A stretch of 64,000 nucleotides of DNA. Origin: Leptolinea tardivitalis (GTDB lineage: Bacteria; Chloroflexota; Anaerolineae; Anaerolineales; Anaerolineaceae). A program made the translations under genes and the position numbers. Of the stretch, positions 48,918 through 58,499 are shown one piece after another (position 1 is the stretch's first letter; each line of letters starts with the position of its first letter). The DNA is taken from assembly GCF_001050275.1 (NCBI RefSeq), contig NZ_BBYA01000010.1, positions 248,001 to 312,000 of the forward strand, in the 5' to 3' direction. The notes beneath the pieces are model-generated. The model was not told where the DNA came from. It saw nothing but the letters and a program-made list of their open reading frames with translations, and made no database searches.

Positions 48918-51143
48918 ATGAACTATATTGGTCAATCAGTTCCCCGGGTGGATGCAATAGCAAAGGTTAAAGGTGAAGCCGTTTTTGCCTCTGACATGGT
49001 GATGCCCGGACAGACATATTTAAAAATGCTCATGGCCCACCGTCCACATGCCATTGTCAGGCGTGTGGATACTTCAAAGGCAGAGGCGTTATCTGGTGTC
49101 ATCACAGTTCTTACTTCGGTGGATGTTCCCAATAATGAGTTCGGTTACTACACCTATGATCAGCCGGTGCTATGCGGACCCAGCAGTAAACTGTACGCTG
49201 ATCGAGTCCGTTTTATTGGTGACCGGGTGGCTGCCGTGGTGGCAGAAACAGAAGAAATTGCTGCTGAAGCCTGCCATCTGATCGAGGTGGACTATGAAGA
49301 CCTTCCGGTTGTCTGTGATGTGGAAGAGGCCATGAAACCGGATGCCCCCCGCATCCATCCTGACCTGGACAGCAATGTTTTCAGCCATCACAAACTCTAC
49401 AATGGCGATATCGAAGAAGGTTTTCGCCAGGCAGATGTGATCGTCGAGTCGGTGTTGAATACCCCTGCACAGGAACATGCCTTTTTACAGACCGAAAGCG
49501 GTTTGTCGTACATGGATGAAGAAGGGCGTCTGGCGGTGGTGACCACCGGCCAATGGGGTGTAAAAGATCGCAAACAGATAGCCCACGCGCTTGACCTGGC
49601 AGAAGATCAGGTTCGGGTGATCTATCCGATGACCGGCGGTGCCTTCGGCGGCCGTGAAGATATTTCTGTGCAGATCATTGTGGCCCTGGCCGCCCTAAAA
49701 CTTCATAAAATGGGGAACCCCCGGCCGGTCAAAGTTGTCTGGAACCGCGAAGAATCGATCATCGGGCATTGCAAACGTCATCCTTTCCGATTCTTCACCC
49801 GATGGGGTGCCACAAAAGACGGGAAGATTGTTGCCGCCGAGGTCAAAATGCTGGCCGACGGCGGCGCCTATAAATTCACCACCAGCATTGTAGCCAGTAA
49901 TGCAGTGATCAATTCCCTTGGACCATATGAAATCCCCAATGTGAAGGTGGATGCGTATGATATTTACACAAACACAGTCCCACGGGGTGCCTTCCGCGGC
50001 TTTGGCGGTCCACAGGCTGTCTACTGCGCTGAACAGATGGTGAATAAACTGGCCGCTGCTTTGAATATGGATCCGGTGGAATTGCGTATGCGGAATCTGG
50101 CAAAAGAAGGTTCTCTGCAAACTATTGGAGCCCCCTATCCTCCCGGTGTGACCATCCGCGAGGTGACTGAAGCCTGCGCACGCGAAGCCGGATGGCAAAC
50201 ATCTTCCATCGGGTGGACAAATGACCGCACCGGGAACAAAGTCAATCCAGTCAACACGAATCTCCGCCGCGGCGTGGGATTGGCCTGTGCTCATAAAAAT
50301 GTCGGTTTTTCATACGGGTATCCAGAGAATTGCACCATTGGCATAGACCTGTACGGCCAGACGGAAATCGAGAAGGCTGTCATTCATCACGGTGCCAGTG
50401 AAGTGGGCATGGGAGCACATACGGTGATCACCCAGATGGCCGCCGATGCGTTGGGCATACCCATGGAAAAGATCGAACTGGTTTCCACAGATACAGCCCG
50501 CGTGAAAGACTCTGGTTCGGTATCAGCTTCACGCATGACCTTCTTTATCGGCAATGCCATTAAAGAAGGTGCAGAAAAAGCTCTTGAACTATGGGCACAT
50601 GAAGAGCGCCCTGTGCACCTGGAGCATACCTATTGGCCGCATCAGACGACAGCACCAGATCCTGAAACCGGACAATGCGACCCGAATGTGTCATACGGGT
50701 ACACAGCTCAGGCAGTGGAAGTTCTGGTGGATATGGAAACCGGCCAGGTGAAAATTGAAAAAATCCATTGCGCCATCGATGTGGGCAAAGCTATTAATCC
50801 CCAGCAGGTGACCGGGCAAATTGAAGGCGGATTGGTGCAGTCTGTCGGGTATGCCGTGATGGAAAACTTTGTGGAAAAGGATGGACAGGTGCTCACTCGA
50901 AACCTGTCAACCTACCTGGTACCAACAGTGCTGGATATCCCGGATGTCATGAATATCAAAGTTTTGGAAATCCCTGATCCACGCGGACCCTGGGGAGCAC
51001 GCGGGCTCGGTGAGGTTATGAACATGTGCCTGGCTCCCGCCGTTTCAGCCGCCGTCCATGATGCCACCGGTATCTGGTTTGACCATTTCCCGTTGATTCC
51101 TGAAGAGATCCTGATCGGTATTAACAAGCTGCCAAAGAAATAA
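48918..51143 (+). CDS. xanthine dehydrogenase-family molybdopterin-binding subunit
   Basis: The 741-residue protein begins MNYIGQSVPRVDAIAKVKGE. It holds the family motifs: GGAFGGRED near 238, VPRGAFRGFGGPQ near 355, and WGARGLGEVMN near 695, with the catalytic Glu in GLGE. This is the large molybdenum subunit of the CO dehydrogenase/xanthine dehydrogenase class, which hydroxylates purines, aldehydes or aromatic compounds. The usual FAD and 2Fe-2S subunits are not adjacent, so it must use partners encoded elsewhere or be a variant. The ribosome site is weak. Confidence 0.86.
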   Translation: MNYIGQSVPRVDAIAKVKGEAVFASDMVMPGQTYLKMLMAHRPHAIVRRVDTSKAEALSGVITVLTSVDVPNNEFGYYTYDQPVLCGPSSKLYADRVRFIGDRVAAVVAETEEIAAEACHLIEVDYEDLPVVCDVEEAMKPDAPRIHPDLDSNVFSHHKLYNGDIEEGFRQADVIVESVLNTPAQEHAFLQTESGLSYMDEEGRLAVVTTGQWGVKDRKQIAHALDLAEDQVRVIYPMTGGAFGGREDISVQIIVALAALKLHKMGNPRPVKVVWNREESIIGHCKRHPFRFFTRWGATKDGKIVAAEVKMLADGGAYKFTTSIVASNAVINSLGPYEIPNVKVDAYDIYTNTVPRGAFRGFGGPQAVYCAEQMVNKLAAALNMDPVELRMRNLAKEGSLQTIGAPYPPGVTIREVTEACAREAGWQTSSIGWTNDRTGNKVNPVNTNLRRGVGLACAHKNVGFSYGYPENCTIGIDLYGQTEIEKAVIHHGASEVGMGAHTVITQMAADALGIPMEKIELVSTDTARVKDSGSVSASRMTFFIGNAIKEGAEKALELWAHEERPVHLEHTYWPHQTTAPDPETGQCDPNVSYGYTAQAVEVLVDMETGQVKIEKIHCAIDVGKAINPQQVTGQIEGGLVQSVGYAVMENFVEKDGQVLTRNLSTYLVPTVLDIPDVMNIKVLEIPDPRGPWGARGLGEVMNMCLAPAVSAAVHDATGIWFDHFPLIPEEILIGINKLPKK

Positions 51144-51513
51144 CCTGATACATCCAATGGGAAAGAATTAATATCCATGCCTATATGGTGTGGATCATGG
51201 TTCTTGCGATGAAACTGTTTCGCAAGCCAATCCAGGCACCATAAAATTTCTCCTTATTTTCGCAAGGTACATAAACAAAACCGACTATCCGGTCCAAACA
51301 TACCAGGGTATCAGTTTGGCATACTGTGATATTGACACTTCACTGGAGGGTAAACCGGGCTACCTCTGGTGAGAACCAGTGTCGTGATTCTGGGTTATTT
51401 CATTTATATATCAGAGAAATTTGGAGGCTTGGACAAACCATCCACTCACCTCAGCTTTTTCGATATACTTCAAATACCAAATCGAACCAAACCGGACGAA
51501 AGGATTGAACCGA
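51144..51513. other. intergenic stretch between the oxidase subunit and lplA
   Basis: No gene is supported here. The only structure I see is CTTGCGA paired with TCGCAAG about ten bases later (near 51202-51226), and a third TCGCAAGG near 51258. No consensus promoter is evident. Confidence 0.5.
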
Positions 51514-52506
51514 ATGATTTATCTGGAGACCAATTCTCTTGATCCCACGTACAACCTGGCGATGGAAGAAGCCGCCCAGGAATGGGACCAGCCGGAAGAT
51601 ATTATGATGCTCTGGCAAAATAAAAACGCCATCATAGTTGGCCGGTACCAGAATGCCGAAAAAGAGATCAACTTTAAAGCCGCCCGGGAATTGAATGTGC
51701 AGGTAGTGCGGCGGTCAACCGGCGGCGGAACCGTTTATCACGACCTGGGCAATTTGAATTATTCCTTTATCCGTCCGATTGACTATCAAAAGAAATTAGA
51801 TCTGACCACATTATCCAAACCCATGGAGGAGGCACTGAACCTCATGGGTATTCCTGCACTTGCCCAGGGCAGAAATGATATTACGCTGGACGGAAAGAAA
51901 ATTTCGGGTACCGCCCAGCGAATACATTGCAGGCGTCTTCTTCATCACGGTACATTGCTCTTTGATGCCAACCTTGAAGTGCTGCAGAGTGTACTCAATG
52001 TTGATCCATCAAAAATCATATCAAAGGGGATTTCTTCCGTCCGCAGCCGGGTGACAAATATCAAAGAACATGTTTCTCCCGAAAAATACCCGGATATGGC
52101 TTCCTTCTGGCAGGCCTTGATCTTGGCCTTTTCAAAAGAAGGTCCGTTGACCCGTATGGATCCGCCCGAGCATCTGATTGAAAAAGCGAAGATGCTGCAG
52201 GAGACAAAATACCAGACGTGGGAATGGAACTTTGGGAAAGCACCGGCATTTACATACAGCAACAGCAAACGTTTTCCCGGTGGGAACCTTGAAATCGATG
52301 TCAATGTTGAAAATGGCCTGATCACCGCCTGTCGAATTTGCGGTGATTTTCTTGGATTGGTGGAATTGGATGATCTGGAAAATGCACTGGTGGGTTGCCG
52401 GTATGAGTCTGCTGCGATTCAGGCCAATCTCAGCAGACTTGACCTCCCGCTTTATATTGGCAGCATTACTGAAGCGGATTTCATCTCCTGCCTGTTTGAA
52501 CGATAA
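51514..52506 (+). CDS. lplA: lipoate-protein ligase A
   Basis: The product is 330 residues from the ATG at 51514; the open frame extends to 51421 without a start site. It shows the LplA order MIYLETNSLDPTYNLAMEEA, NAIIVGRYQNAEKEINF, VVRRSTGGGTVYHDLGNLNY and RNDITLDGKKISGTAQR, with the invariant Lys of the active site. A C-terminal accessory domain is present. It attaches free lipoate to enzyme subunits via lipoyl-AMP. A strong terminator follows. Confidence 0.88.
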   Translation: MIYLETNSLDPTYNLAMEEAAQEWDQPEDIMMLWQNKNAIIVGRYQNAEKEINFKAARELNVQVVRRSTGGGTVYHDLGNLNYSFIRPIDYQKKLDLTTLSKPMEEALNLMGIPALAQGRNDITLDGKKISGTAQRIHCRRLLHHGTLLFDANLEVLQSVLNVDPSKIISKGISSVRSRVTNIKEHVSPEKYPDMASFWQALILAFSKEGPLTRMDPPEHLIEKAKMLQETKYQTWEWNFGKAPAFTYSNSKRFPGGNLEIDVNVENGLITACRICGDFLGLVELDDLENALVGCRYESAAIQANLSRLDLPLYIGSITEADFISCLFER

Positions 52507-52534
52507 TCAGTATCATTTCTTCTAGGGTAGATTG

Positions 52535-52574
52535 AGAGCAGTCCATTCAACAAGATGATGGACTGCTCTTTTTA
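52535..52574 (+). terminator. intrinsic terminator after lplA
   Basis: AGAGCAGTCCAT (52535-52546) and ATGGACTGCTCT (52558-52569) are perfect complements; the 3' arm ends in a run of five T residues. It also faces the end of the minus-strand ABC operon. Confidence 0.8.
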
Positions 52575-52600
52575 TCCAATTGATAAAATTGCTCTCTTCA

Positions 52601-53335
52601 TTATCCGGTTACGACATCTCTATTTCTCATCCAGAGAACAGCGGCGATCGAAAAAACCGCAATATAAAGAACACTATTGATCACCAATTGTTCCGCATTG
52701 CAGGCTAATACGCCATCAGGATTATTCGCACGCATCCCAATGCTGTAAAGTGAAAAGGGCAACCAGGCTCCAAGACCCCGGGCAAAAGCCATCAGCCCGA
52801 TTATTCCACCGGCAAATGCTGCCGCCACCGGAACAGCAAAACTTCGGATGATAAGTGAAAGGAAAAGTTGAAGAGCACAAATCGCCATTCCTCCCAACAG
52901 GCCAGATACCAACCATTCAACCAGTTTTAGGGGCAACGGTCCGGTCAACCCTGCCAGCCTACCTGAGACAATAAACAACAGACCAATCCAGACATGTGTC
53001 AGAACCAGAATGATAGTAACAATGAGTAACTTGGAAACGAAGATCAATCCAACAGGAACAGGCGAGGTCATCACTGTATTCCAATTATGGTTGGCATGCT
53101 CCAGACGCATCAGGTATGAACAATAGATCCCGATGATCGCAGGCATGAAAAAATAACAGGTAAAAAGTGTATGCTGTGTCCAGAGGCTGTACCATTTATC
53201 CTGAAGTATTTCAATATTCTGGATGTAATTATACGTACCCATTATCGCCGGAATAATTGGAATAAAGATGAATGCCAACCAGATCGAGCTGCGATGTAAT
53301 TTTATAAGTTCAACCTTCATTAATCGATAGAACAT
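52601..53335 (-). CDS. ABC-2 type permease (second)
   Basis: The product is 244 residues from the ATG at 53335, 2 bp after the previous permease's stop; a longer frame lies inside that gene. MFYRLMKVELIKLHRSSIWL begins with the cytoplasmic helix typical of ABC-2 permeases and six membrane segments follow. Together with the preceding permease and ATPase it forms a LanFEG/BcrAB-like exporter for peptides or antibiotics. Confidence 0.8.
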   Translation of the reverse strand: MFYRLMKVELIKLHRSSIWLAFIFIPIIPAIMGTYNYIQNIEILQDKWYSLWTQHTLFTCYFFMPAIIGIYCSYLMRLEHANHNWNTVMTSPVPVGLIFVSKLLIVTIILVLTHVWIGLLFIVSGRLAGLTGPLPLKLVEWLVSGLLGGMAICALQLFLSLIIRSFAVPVAAAFAGGIIGLMAFARGLGAWLPFSLYSIGMRANNPDGVLACNAEQLVINSVLYIAVFSIAAVLWMRNRDVVTG

Positions 53336-53337
53336 AT

Positions 53338-54090
53338 CTACACTTCCTTCCTGATGAACAGGTAACGGCCCAAAAAATAAATCATGAAAAAGAGTAGTAT
53401 AAGCAAACCGTATCCAAACCAATTTACCGGCTGCCAGTACAAAGTAGCCATGTTGGTCGTCTTATCCCAATCCATTCCAACCGGCATTAATACACCATAG
53501 TAGCTCCACAAGAGAAGATACTGGAATTCCCTTGGCAGAAAAAGTGAAAACAACCCTGCAAAACTTCCTAGCAGTCCAACAGTTAATGACACCAGTTGAT
53601 TTGACCATAACAATGAAAGAACCTGCTGCAACAACAAAATAGTAAGGCTCACAAATGTGCATGAAAGGAAATAATCGAGAAACCGGGAAACAGGAAAACT
53701 GTCAGTAAACCGGCCGATATAACCTAACAATAAAATTCCGATGAGCTGTAAAAGTATCGCCGAGAAGATATATACAGTACTCGATAGGAATTTCATATCG
53801 AATAATTTTCCGGCAGGTTGCAATGTACGGATAAGTCGGAACGTTTGACCTTTATGTTCCATATCACAAAGCCTTGAAGCTATCACGGCAGTTAATACCG
53901 GCATAATGATCGAATTTAATAAGGGATTCTGATAAAGACAATACATCCAACCCTGTGCCAGATCCGTCTCATCCATCCGGGAGAGGTTCCAAAATCCCCA
54001 GATCAACTGAAGCCCGACCATGGCACCTACCACAAGCCAGATCCACTTACGGCGATTCTTGAAAAGTTCCAAAAATAGATCCCGTATCAT
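53338..54090 (-). CDS. ABC-2 type permease (first)
   Basis: This 250-residue protein begins MIRDLFLELFKNRRKWIWLV and has six likely membrane segments, including IILLLQQVLSLLWSNQLVSL-like helices in the middle. It overlaps the ATPase gene by 4 bp (ATGA), so translation is coupled. Its size and pairing with a second 244-residue permease match the E and G subunits of lantibiotic-immunity exporters. Confidence 0.82.
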   Translation of the reverse strand: MIRDLFLELFKNRRKWIWLVVGAMVGLQLIWGFWNLSRMDETDLAQGWMYCLYQNPLLNSIIMPVLTAVIASRLCDMEHKGQTFRLIRTLQPAGKLFDMKFLSSTVYIFSAILLQLIGILLLGYIGRFTDSFPVSRFLDYFLSCTFVSLTILLLQQVLSLLWSNQLVSLTVGLLGSFAGLFSLFLPREFQYLLLWSYYGVLMPVGMDWDKTTNMATLYWQPVNWFGYGLLILLFFMIYFLGRYLFIRKEV

Positions 54091-55001
54091 AAACTCACCG
54101 CCGTTCCAGTTAATTCAAGGAAAATGTCTTCCAGACTCTTTTTTCGTTCTTCAAGACGAACAAGACCAACCTGTCTGGATATTAAGAACGTAACAAAATG
54201 AGCCAGCATTTCATCATCCAATTTCGGGAGTAATAGAAAACCGTCCGATTCCTCGTATCGAATCCCCTTTTCTTGGAGAATTGCTTCTACACTTCGATTG
54301 TTAATCGTCCGTAAAGCAATTTTCTGCTGACTCCTCTCATGCAAAGCCATCATGCTTTCCTGAAAAATCAATTCTCCTTTGTTGATGATGCCTACAAAGG
54401 TTGACATCTGGTCAATTTCACTCAATAGATGGCTTGAGACAAGAACAGTCATCCCATACTCGATTGGTAAAGACCGAATCAAATCGCGGATCTCTTGAAT
54501 GCCAGCAGGATCAAGCCCGTTGGTTGGCTCATCCAGAATAAGCATCTTTGGACTACCCAGTAATGCAAATGCCAGCCCGAGCCGCTGGCGCATACCCAGC
54601 GAATATTGACCCACTAACTTTTTCCGATGATTTTCTAATCGGACAATATGAAGAACCCGATCAATTTCTTTCTCGGGTACTTCTTTTAGGGTTTGGACAA
54701 TTCGTAGATTTTCTTCTCCCGTTAAATGGCTGTAATAACTGGGGGCTTCAACCAAAGCCCCAATATTTTTGAGTATATCTATTCTGTTTTGCCTGTTTAC
54801 CTCACAACCAAAGACACGGATACTTCCAGCCGTTGGCTTTACCAAGCCTAAAAGCATTTTTATTGTGGTCGTTTTACCGGCTCCATTTGGGCCAAGAAAT
54901 CCGTAAACCGATCCGACAGGAACCGCCAGATCAAGGTCTTTCACCCGCAATATGTCATTGTATTTTTTGCAAAGGCCGGTAGTTTGTATAACCATATCCA
55001 T
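54087..55001 (-). CDS. ABC transporter ATP-binding protein (lantibiotic immunity/bacitracin type)
   Basis: The product is 304 residues from the ATG at 55001, 7 nt after AGGAG; a GTG at 55007 is possible. GFLGPNGAGKTTTIKMLLGL is Walker A, YSLGMRQRLGLAFALLG the signature and MLILDEPTNGLDPAGIQEIR Walker B. The C-terminal 80 residues are the extension seen in BcrA-like exporters of bacitracin and lantibiotics. It diverges from the two-component system, which probably controls it. Confidence 0.86.
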   Translation of the reverse strand: MDMVIQTTGLCKKYNDILRVKDLDLAVPVGSVYGFLGPNGAGKTTTIKMLLGLVKPTAGSIRVFGCEVNRQNRIDILKNIGALVEAPSYYSHLTGEENLRIVQTLKEVPEKEIDRVLHIVRLENHRKKLVGQYSLGMRQRLGLAFALLGSPKMLILDEPTNGLDPAGIQEIRDLIRSLPIEYGMTVLVSSHLLSEIDQMSTFVGIINKGELIFQESMMALHERSQQKIALRTINNRSVEAILQEKGIRYEESDGFLLLPKLDDEMLAHFVTFLISRQVGLVRLEERKKSLEDIFLELTGTAVSL

Positions 55002-55141
55002 AATCACGCTCCTTGAAATTTATACAGGAGTATAGTGATCGCCCCCAACAATAACCTGAATTTGATCTTACATTTACCTTAATTCTTTTATGTTGAATGA
55101 AAAATGCAGCGATTTCATGTATGATGGTGCAGGAGTTGGAT

Positions 55142-55861
55142 ATGGAAGATATTTATCAAAGCCGATTATTAATCGTGGATGATGAACCGGAATTACGGAA
55201 AATGCTGAAAGACATACTTCAGAAAGATGGCTTCCTCAGGATTTTTTCCGCTGCCACCTGCCAGCAAGCAAGACAGGTATTCAACCAGGAACATCCGGAT
55301 GCCATCATCCTGGACGTTATCTTGCCGGATGGCGACGGGTTTTCATTATTTCGTGAATTCAGGTCGGTTTCTCCCATACCGGTTTTATTCCTCTCGGCGC
55401 GTGATGAAGATGAAGACCGCCTTTTGGGGCTTGGTCTGGGAGCCGATGATTACATTACAAAACCCTTCCTTCCCCGTGAGTTAATGTTGCGGCTAAAGAC
55501 TATTCTCAATCGGGTCTACTTTCCTTTTGTACCCAAGCAAGAGGTCAAGCCGGTATTTCAACTTGGGGATACGGTGATCGATTTGAACAAGGGAACGGTA
55601 ACCAGAGGTGACAACTCAACTACCCTGACAGCTAAAGAGTTCGCTTTGCTGGAAAAGCTGTATGAAAATCACGGACGGATCGTTACGGGAGACAGCCTTT
55701 GCCGGGCTGCCTGGGGAGATAATCTGTACAGTTATGAAAATACATTAATGGTCCATATTCGGCGGCTGCGTGAAAAAATCGAATTTAACCCTTCGCAGCC
55801 AAGATATTTATTAACAATCAGGGGGTTGGGATATAAGCTGGTTTCTGGTGAAGATATATGA
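55142..55861 (+). CDS. OmpR-family response regulator
   Basis: The product is 239 residues from the ATG at 55142, with GGAG 6 nt upstream; an earlier ATG at 55097 has no such site. SRLLIVDDEPELRKMLKDIL and DAIILDVILPDGDGFSLF give the receiver with the phospho-acceptor Asp; VLFLSARDEDEDRLLGLG and DYITKPF follow. The C-terminal winged helix has LTAKEFALLEKLYENHGRIV and HIRRLREKI. It diverges from the ABC exporter and overlaps the kinase gene by 4 bp. The likely target is the exporter promoter. Confidence 0.9.
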   Translation: MEDIYQSRLLIVDDEPELRKMLKDILQKDGFLRIFSAATCQQARQVFNQEHPDAIILDVILPDGDGFSLFREFRSVSPIPVLFLSARDEDEDRLLGLGLGADDYITKPFLPRELMLRLKTILNRVYFPFVPKQEVKPVFQLGDTVIDLNKGTVTRGDNSTTLTAKEFALLEKLYENHGRIVTGDSLCRAAWGDNLYSYENTLMVHIRRLREKIEFNPSQPRYLLTIRGLGYKLVSGEDI

Positions 55862-57228
55862 AAAGTGGATTGAAAATTTTCACCCGTTACGTTTCATCGG
55901 CAGCGGGGATAGCCCTGGTTCTGGTGATCGTGAATTTTATGCTCGTTTTTTTCTGGCTTGTTAGAACCAGAAATGATTCTCCTGTGCGGTTGAACCTCGC
56001 CGAGATTTCCGAATCAATTATCCGAACAAACCAGGGTTTCCAGATATCTTCAGACGGAGAAAAAGCCTTTAAGGATATGTATGTCTGGGGGATGCTCTTG
56101 GATGATTCTGGAAAGGTCATTTGGAGCAAAAATATTCCCCAGGATTTTCCATCATCCTTTACGGTTAAGGAAGTTGCCAGTTTTTCCCGATGGTATTACC
56201 GAAATTACCCTACGTACGTCTGGGATCATCCAGATGGACTTCTTGTGGTGGGTCGTCCGCCGAATAGCACATGGAAACATGCCATAGAAATGCCGGTTGA
56301 TACGATGGGCTATATGCCCATCTGGATTGGAATGGTTTTTCTCATTAATGCCTTTGTTGCCTTATTTCTGGCTCTTGTTTTAGGGTGGCGCATGTTTAAA
56401 TCCATCAATCCATTGCTTGATGGGATAAAAAAGCTATCTACATTACAGCCTCTTTCCCTTAAGACCGGCGGCCTTCTGGGTGATCTGGCTGATAAACTTA
56501 ATCAAACGTCAAAACAACTGATCCAACAGGAAGAAGCTCTGAAAAAAAGAGACACCGCCCGAACAAATTGGATCTCAGGCATTTCTCACGATATCCGCAC
56601 ACCGTTAAGTATGGTGATGGGATATGCCAGTCAGTTGGAGGAAAACACATCTCTATCCGAAGAAAACCAAAACAAGGCTGGTATCATCCGCCGACAAAGT
56701 GAAAAGATCAAAAAACTGGTCAATGATTTGAACCTGGCATCAAAACTTGAATACGATATGCAGCCATTGCGGATGACGAAAGTGCAACCAGCAGAATTAG
56801 TTCGACAGGTTGTGGCAGATAAACTCAATAACGGTTTGCCAGCCATCTTCTCCATTCAATTGGATATCACAGAAAAAGCACAAACTGAGAATATTTCCGG
56901 TGACGAAGCACTGATACAGCGCGCCGTTTTGAACCTGTTGGATAATTGTGTCCAACACAATCCTGATGGATGTTCTATTGACATTCAATTGGATGTTGAC
57001 AGGTCATCGTACACGATTATAGTGACGGATGATGGTAAAGGATGCCAGGACAAGCAACTATCTGTATCAGAAGAATCCGAAAACGTTGATTATTATCCAG
57101 AAAAAGGTCTGGGGTTGACCATTGTTCATCAAATTATGAAGTCCCACAGAGGGACCTTCATCTTGAAATCTCAACAGAATCAGGGATGTTCGGCGATTTT
57201 GCAATTTCCGAAGCAAGAATCAGAGTGA
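55858..57228 (+). CDS. sensor histidine kinase
   Basis: This 456-residue protein has transmembrane helices at about residues 13-37 and 155-180 with a sensor domain of about 120 residues between them. The HAMP-like linker leads to the H-box GISHDIRTPLSMVMGYASQL, then the N-box LNLLDNCVQHNPDG and the G-boxes DDGKGC and EKGLGLTIVHQIM. It phosphorylates the response regulator encoded just upstream (ATGA overlap). Lantibiotic-sensing kinases have the same layout. Confidence 0.88.
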   Translation: MKSGLKIFTRYVSSAAGIALVLVIVNFMLVFFWLVRTRNDSPVRLNLAEISESIIRTNQGFQISSDGEKAFKDMYVWGMLLDDSGKVIWSKNIPQDFPSSFTVKEVASFSRWYYRNYPTYVWDHPDGLLVVGRPPNSTWKHAIEMPVDTMGYMPIWIGMVFLINAFVALFLALVLGWRMFKSINPLLDGIKKLSTLQPLSLKTGGLLGDLADKLNQTSKQLIQQEEALKKRDTARTNWISGISHDIRTPLSMVMGYASQLEENTSLSEENQNKAGIIRRQSEKIKKLVNDLNLASKLEYDMQPLRMTKVQPAELVRQVVADKLNNGLPAIFSIQLDITEKAQTENISGDEALIQRAVLNLLDNCVQHNPDGCSIDIQLDVDRSSYTIIVTDDGKGCQDKQLSVSEESENVDYYPEKGLGLTIVHQIMKSHRGTFILKSQQNQGCSAILQFPKQESE

Positions 57229-57312
57229 TACACGTATAACTACAGGAGACTATTCAGTATACTTATACCCATATTGATTTCATAATTCTTATTGTCACAA
57301 AGGTGCAGCACA

Positions 57313-58422
57313 ATGATAGAAGCCGTCGTAGCCGGTCATCTATGTCTGGATATCATCCCCGATCTTTCATCCTTAACACCCGGTCAATTTGACGCCTCTT
57401 TCCTGCCCGGCCGATTGGTTCAATGCGGGGCAGCCCGTCTGTCCACCGGCGGGGCGGTTGCCAATACCGGCATTGCCCTCCACCGGTTGGGTATTGATAC
57501 CCGTCTGATCGCCGGGATGGGTGACGACCCTCTGGGAATGCTACTGCGCCAGTGCGTTAATGCTCAGGGAGAAGGCCTGGGGAAAGATCTGCTCGTAAAA
57601 GCAGGATCCAGTACATCGTATTCCATTGTGATCAGTCCACCGGGAACAGACAGGCGGTTTTTGCATAATCCGGGCGCTAATGATGATTTCAGCGATCAAG
57701 ATGTAAACATGGATCTGGTAAAGGATGCCCGGTTATTTCATTTCGGTTACCCGCCGGTAATGGCCCGGATGTACTCTGACGAAGGCCGGCAGCTTCAATC
57801 CCTCTTCCGGCGAGTAAAAGATGCCGGGTTGACCACGTCACTTGATATGACCTTCCCGGATCCCGATTCCCCCGCAGGAAAAGCTGACTGGGTGACGATT
57901 TTGAAAAATGTCCTCCCCTATGTGGATGTTTTTGTCCCCAGTTTTGATGAAATTGCCTTCATGCTCTGGAAGAAGATGGATATCCCCTTGAGCCGCGAGA
58001 AGTTGGCAGAGATCAGCGGTCAATTACTTTCGATGGGTGCCCGCATGGTGATGATCAAATTGGGCAACCGGGGTCTGTATCTTCACTGCGGCAGTCGATC
58101 TTCCCTCAATGGCATGGGGAAAGCCGCTCCCAATAAATTGTATCAATGGGCTGATTTTGAAGCCTGGCTTCCTTGTTATTCTGTTGAAGTGGTGGGGACA
58201 ACCGGTTCGGGCGATGTAACCATTGCCGGATTCCTGGCCAGTCTTCTGCGCGGCTTGACTCCTGTCGATGCCCTGAATACTGCCCTGGCTGTGGGTGCCT
58301 GCTGCGTTGAAGCCGCCGATGCCTTGAGTGGTATTCTCCCCTGGGATAAAACACTGGAACGAATAAACGCAGGTTGGAATAGAAGGATTGAACCAGATCA
58401 ATTTCTGCCTTTACAGCAGTAA
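57313..58422 (+). CDS. PfkB-family carbohydrate kinase
   Basis: The product is 369 residues from the ATG at 57313; a TTG at 57292 would add seven residues. AAGGTG lies upstream. It shows the PfkB order: GHLCLDIIPDLS, STGGAVANTGIALHRLG, TRLIAGMGDDPLGMLL and the C-terminal VVGTTGSGDVTIAGFLASLL with the catalytic Asp and anion hole (GSGD). The substrate is a sugar or nucleoside. A LacI gene with its own operator and a dehydrogenase follow, which suggests a sugar pathway. Confidence 0.85.
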   Translation: MIEAVVAGHLCLDIIPDLSSLTPGQFDASFLPGRLVQCGAARLSTGGAVANTGIALHRLGIDTRLIAGMGDDPLGMLLRQCVNAQGEGLGKDLLVKAGSSTSYSIVISPPGTDRRFLHNPGANDDFSDQDVNMDLVKDARLFHFGYPPVMARMYSDEGRQLQSLFRRVKDAGLTTSLDMTFPDPDSPAGKADWVTILKNVLPYVDVFVPSFDEIAFMLWKKMDIPLSREKLAEISGQLLSMGARMVMIKLGNRGLYLHCGSRSSLNGMGKAAPNKLYQWADFEAWLPCYSVEVVGTTGSGDVTIAGFLASLLRGLTPVDALNTALAVGACCVEAADALSGILPWDKTLERINAGWNRRIEPDQFLPLQQ

Positions 58423-58450
58423 ATAGCTATTCTCTTCATTTAATAATTAT

Positions 58451-58482
58451 TGGAACGCCGGTGGGAAATCACCGGCGTTCCA
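58451..58482. terminator. bidirectional hairpin between the kinase and dehydrogenase genes
   Basis: TGGAACGCCGGTG (58451-58463) and CACCGGCGTTCCA (58470-58482) are perfect complements with the loop GGAAAT. The flanks are AT-rich but have no long T-run. It lies between two convergent genes. Confidence 0.65.
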
Positions 58483-58499
58483 CAATTGGACACAGAGAA

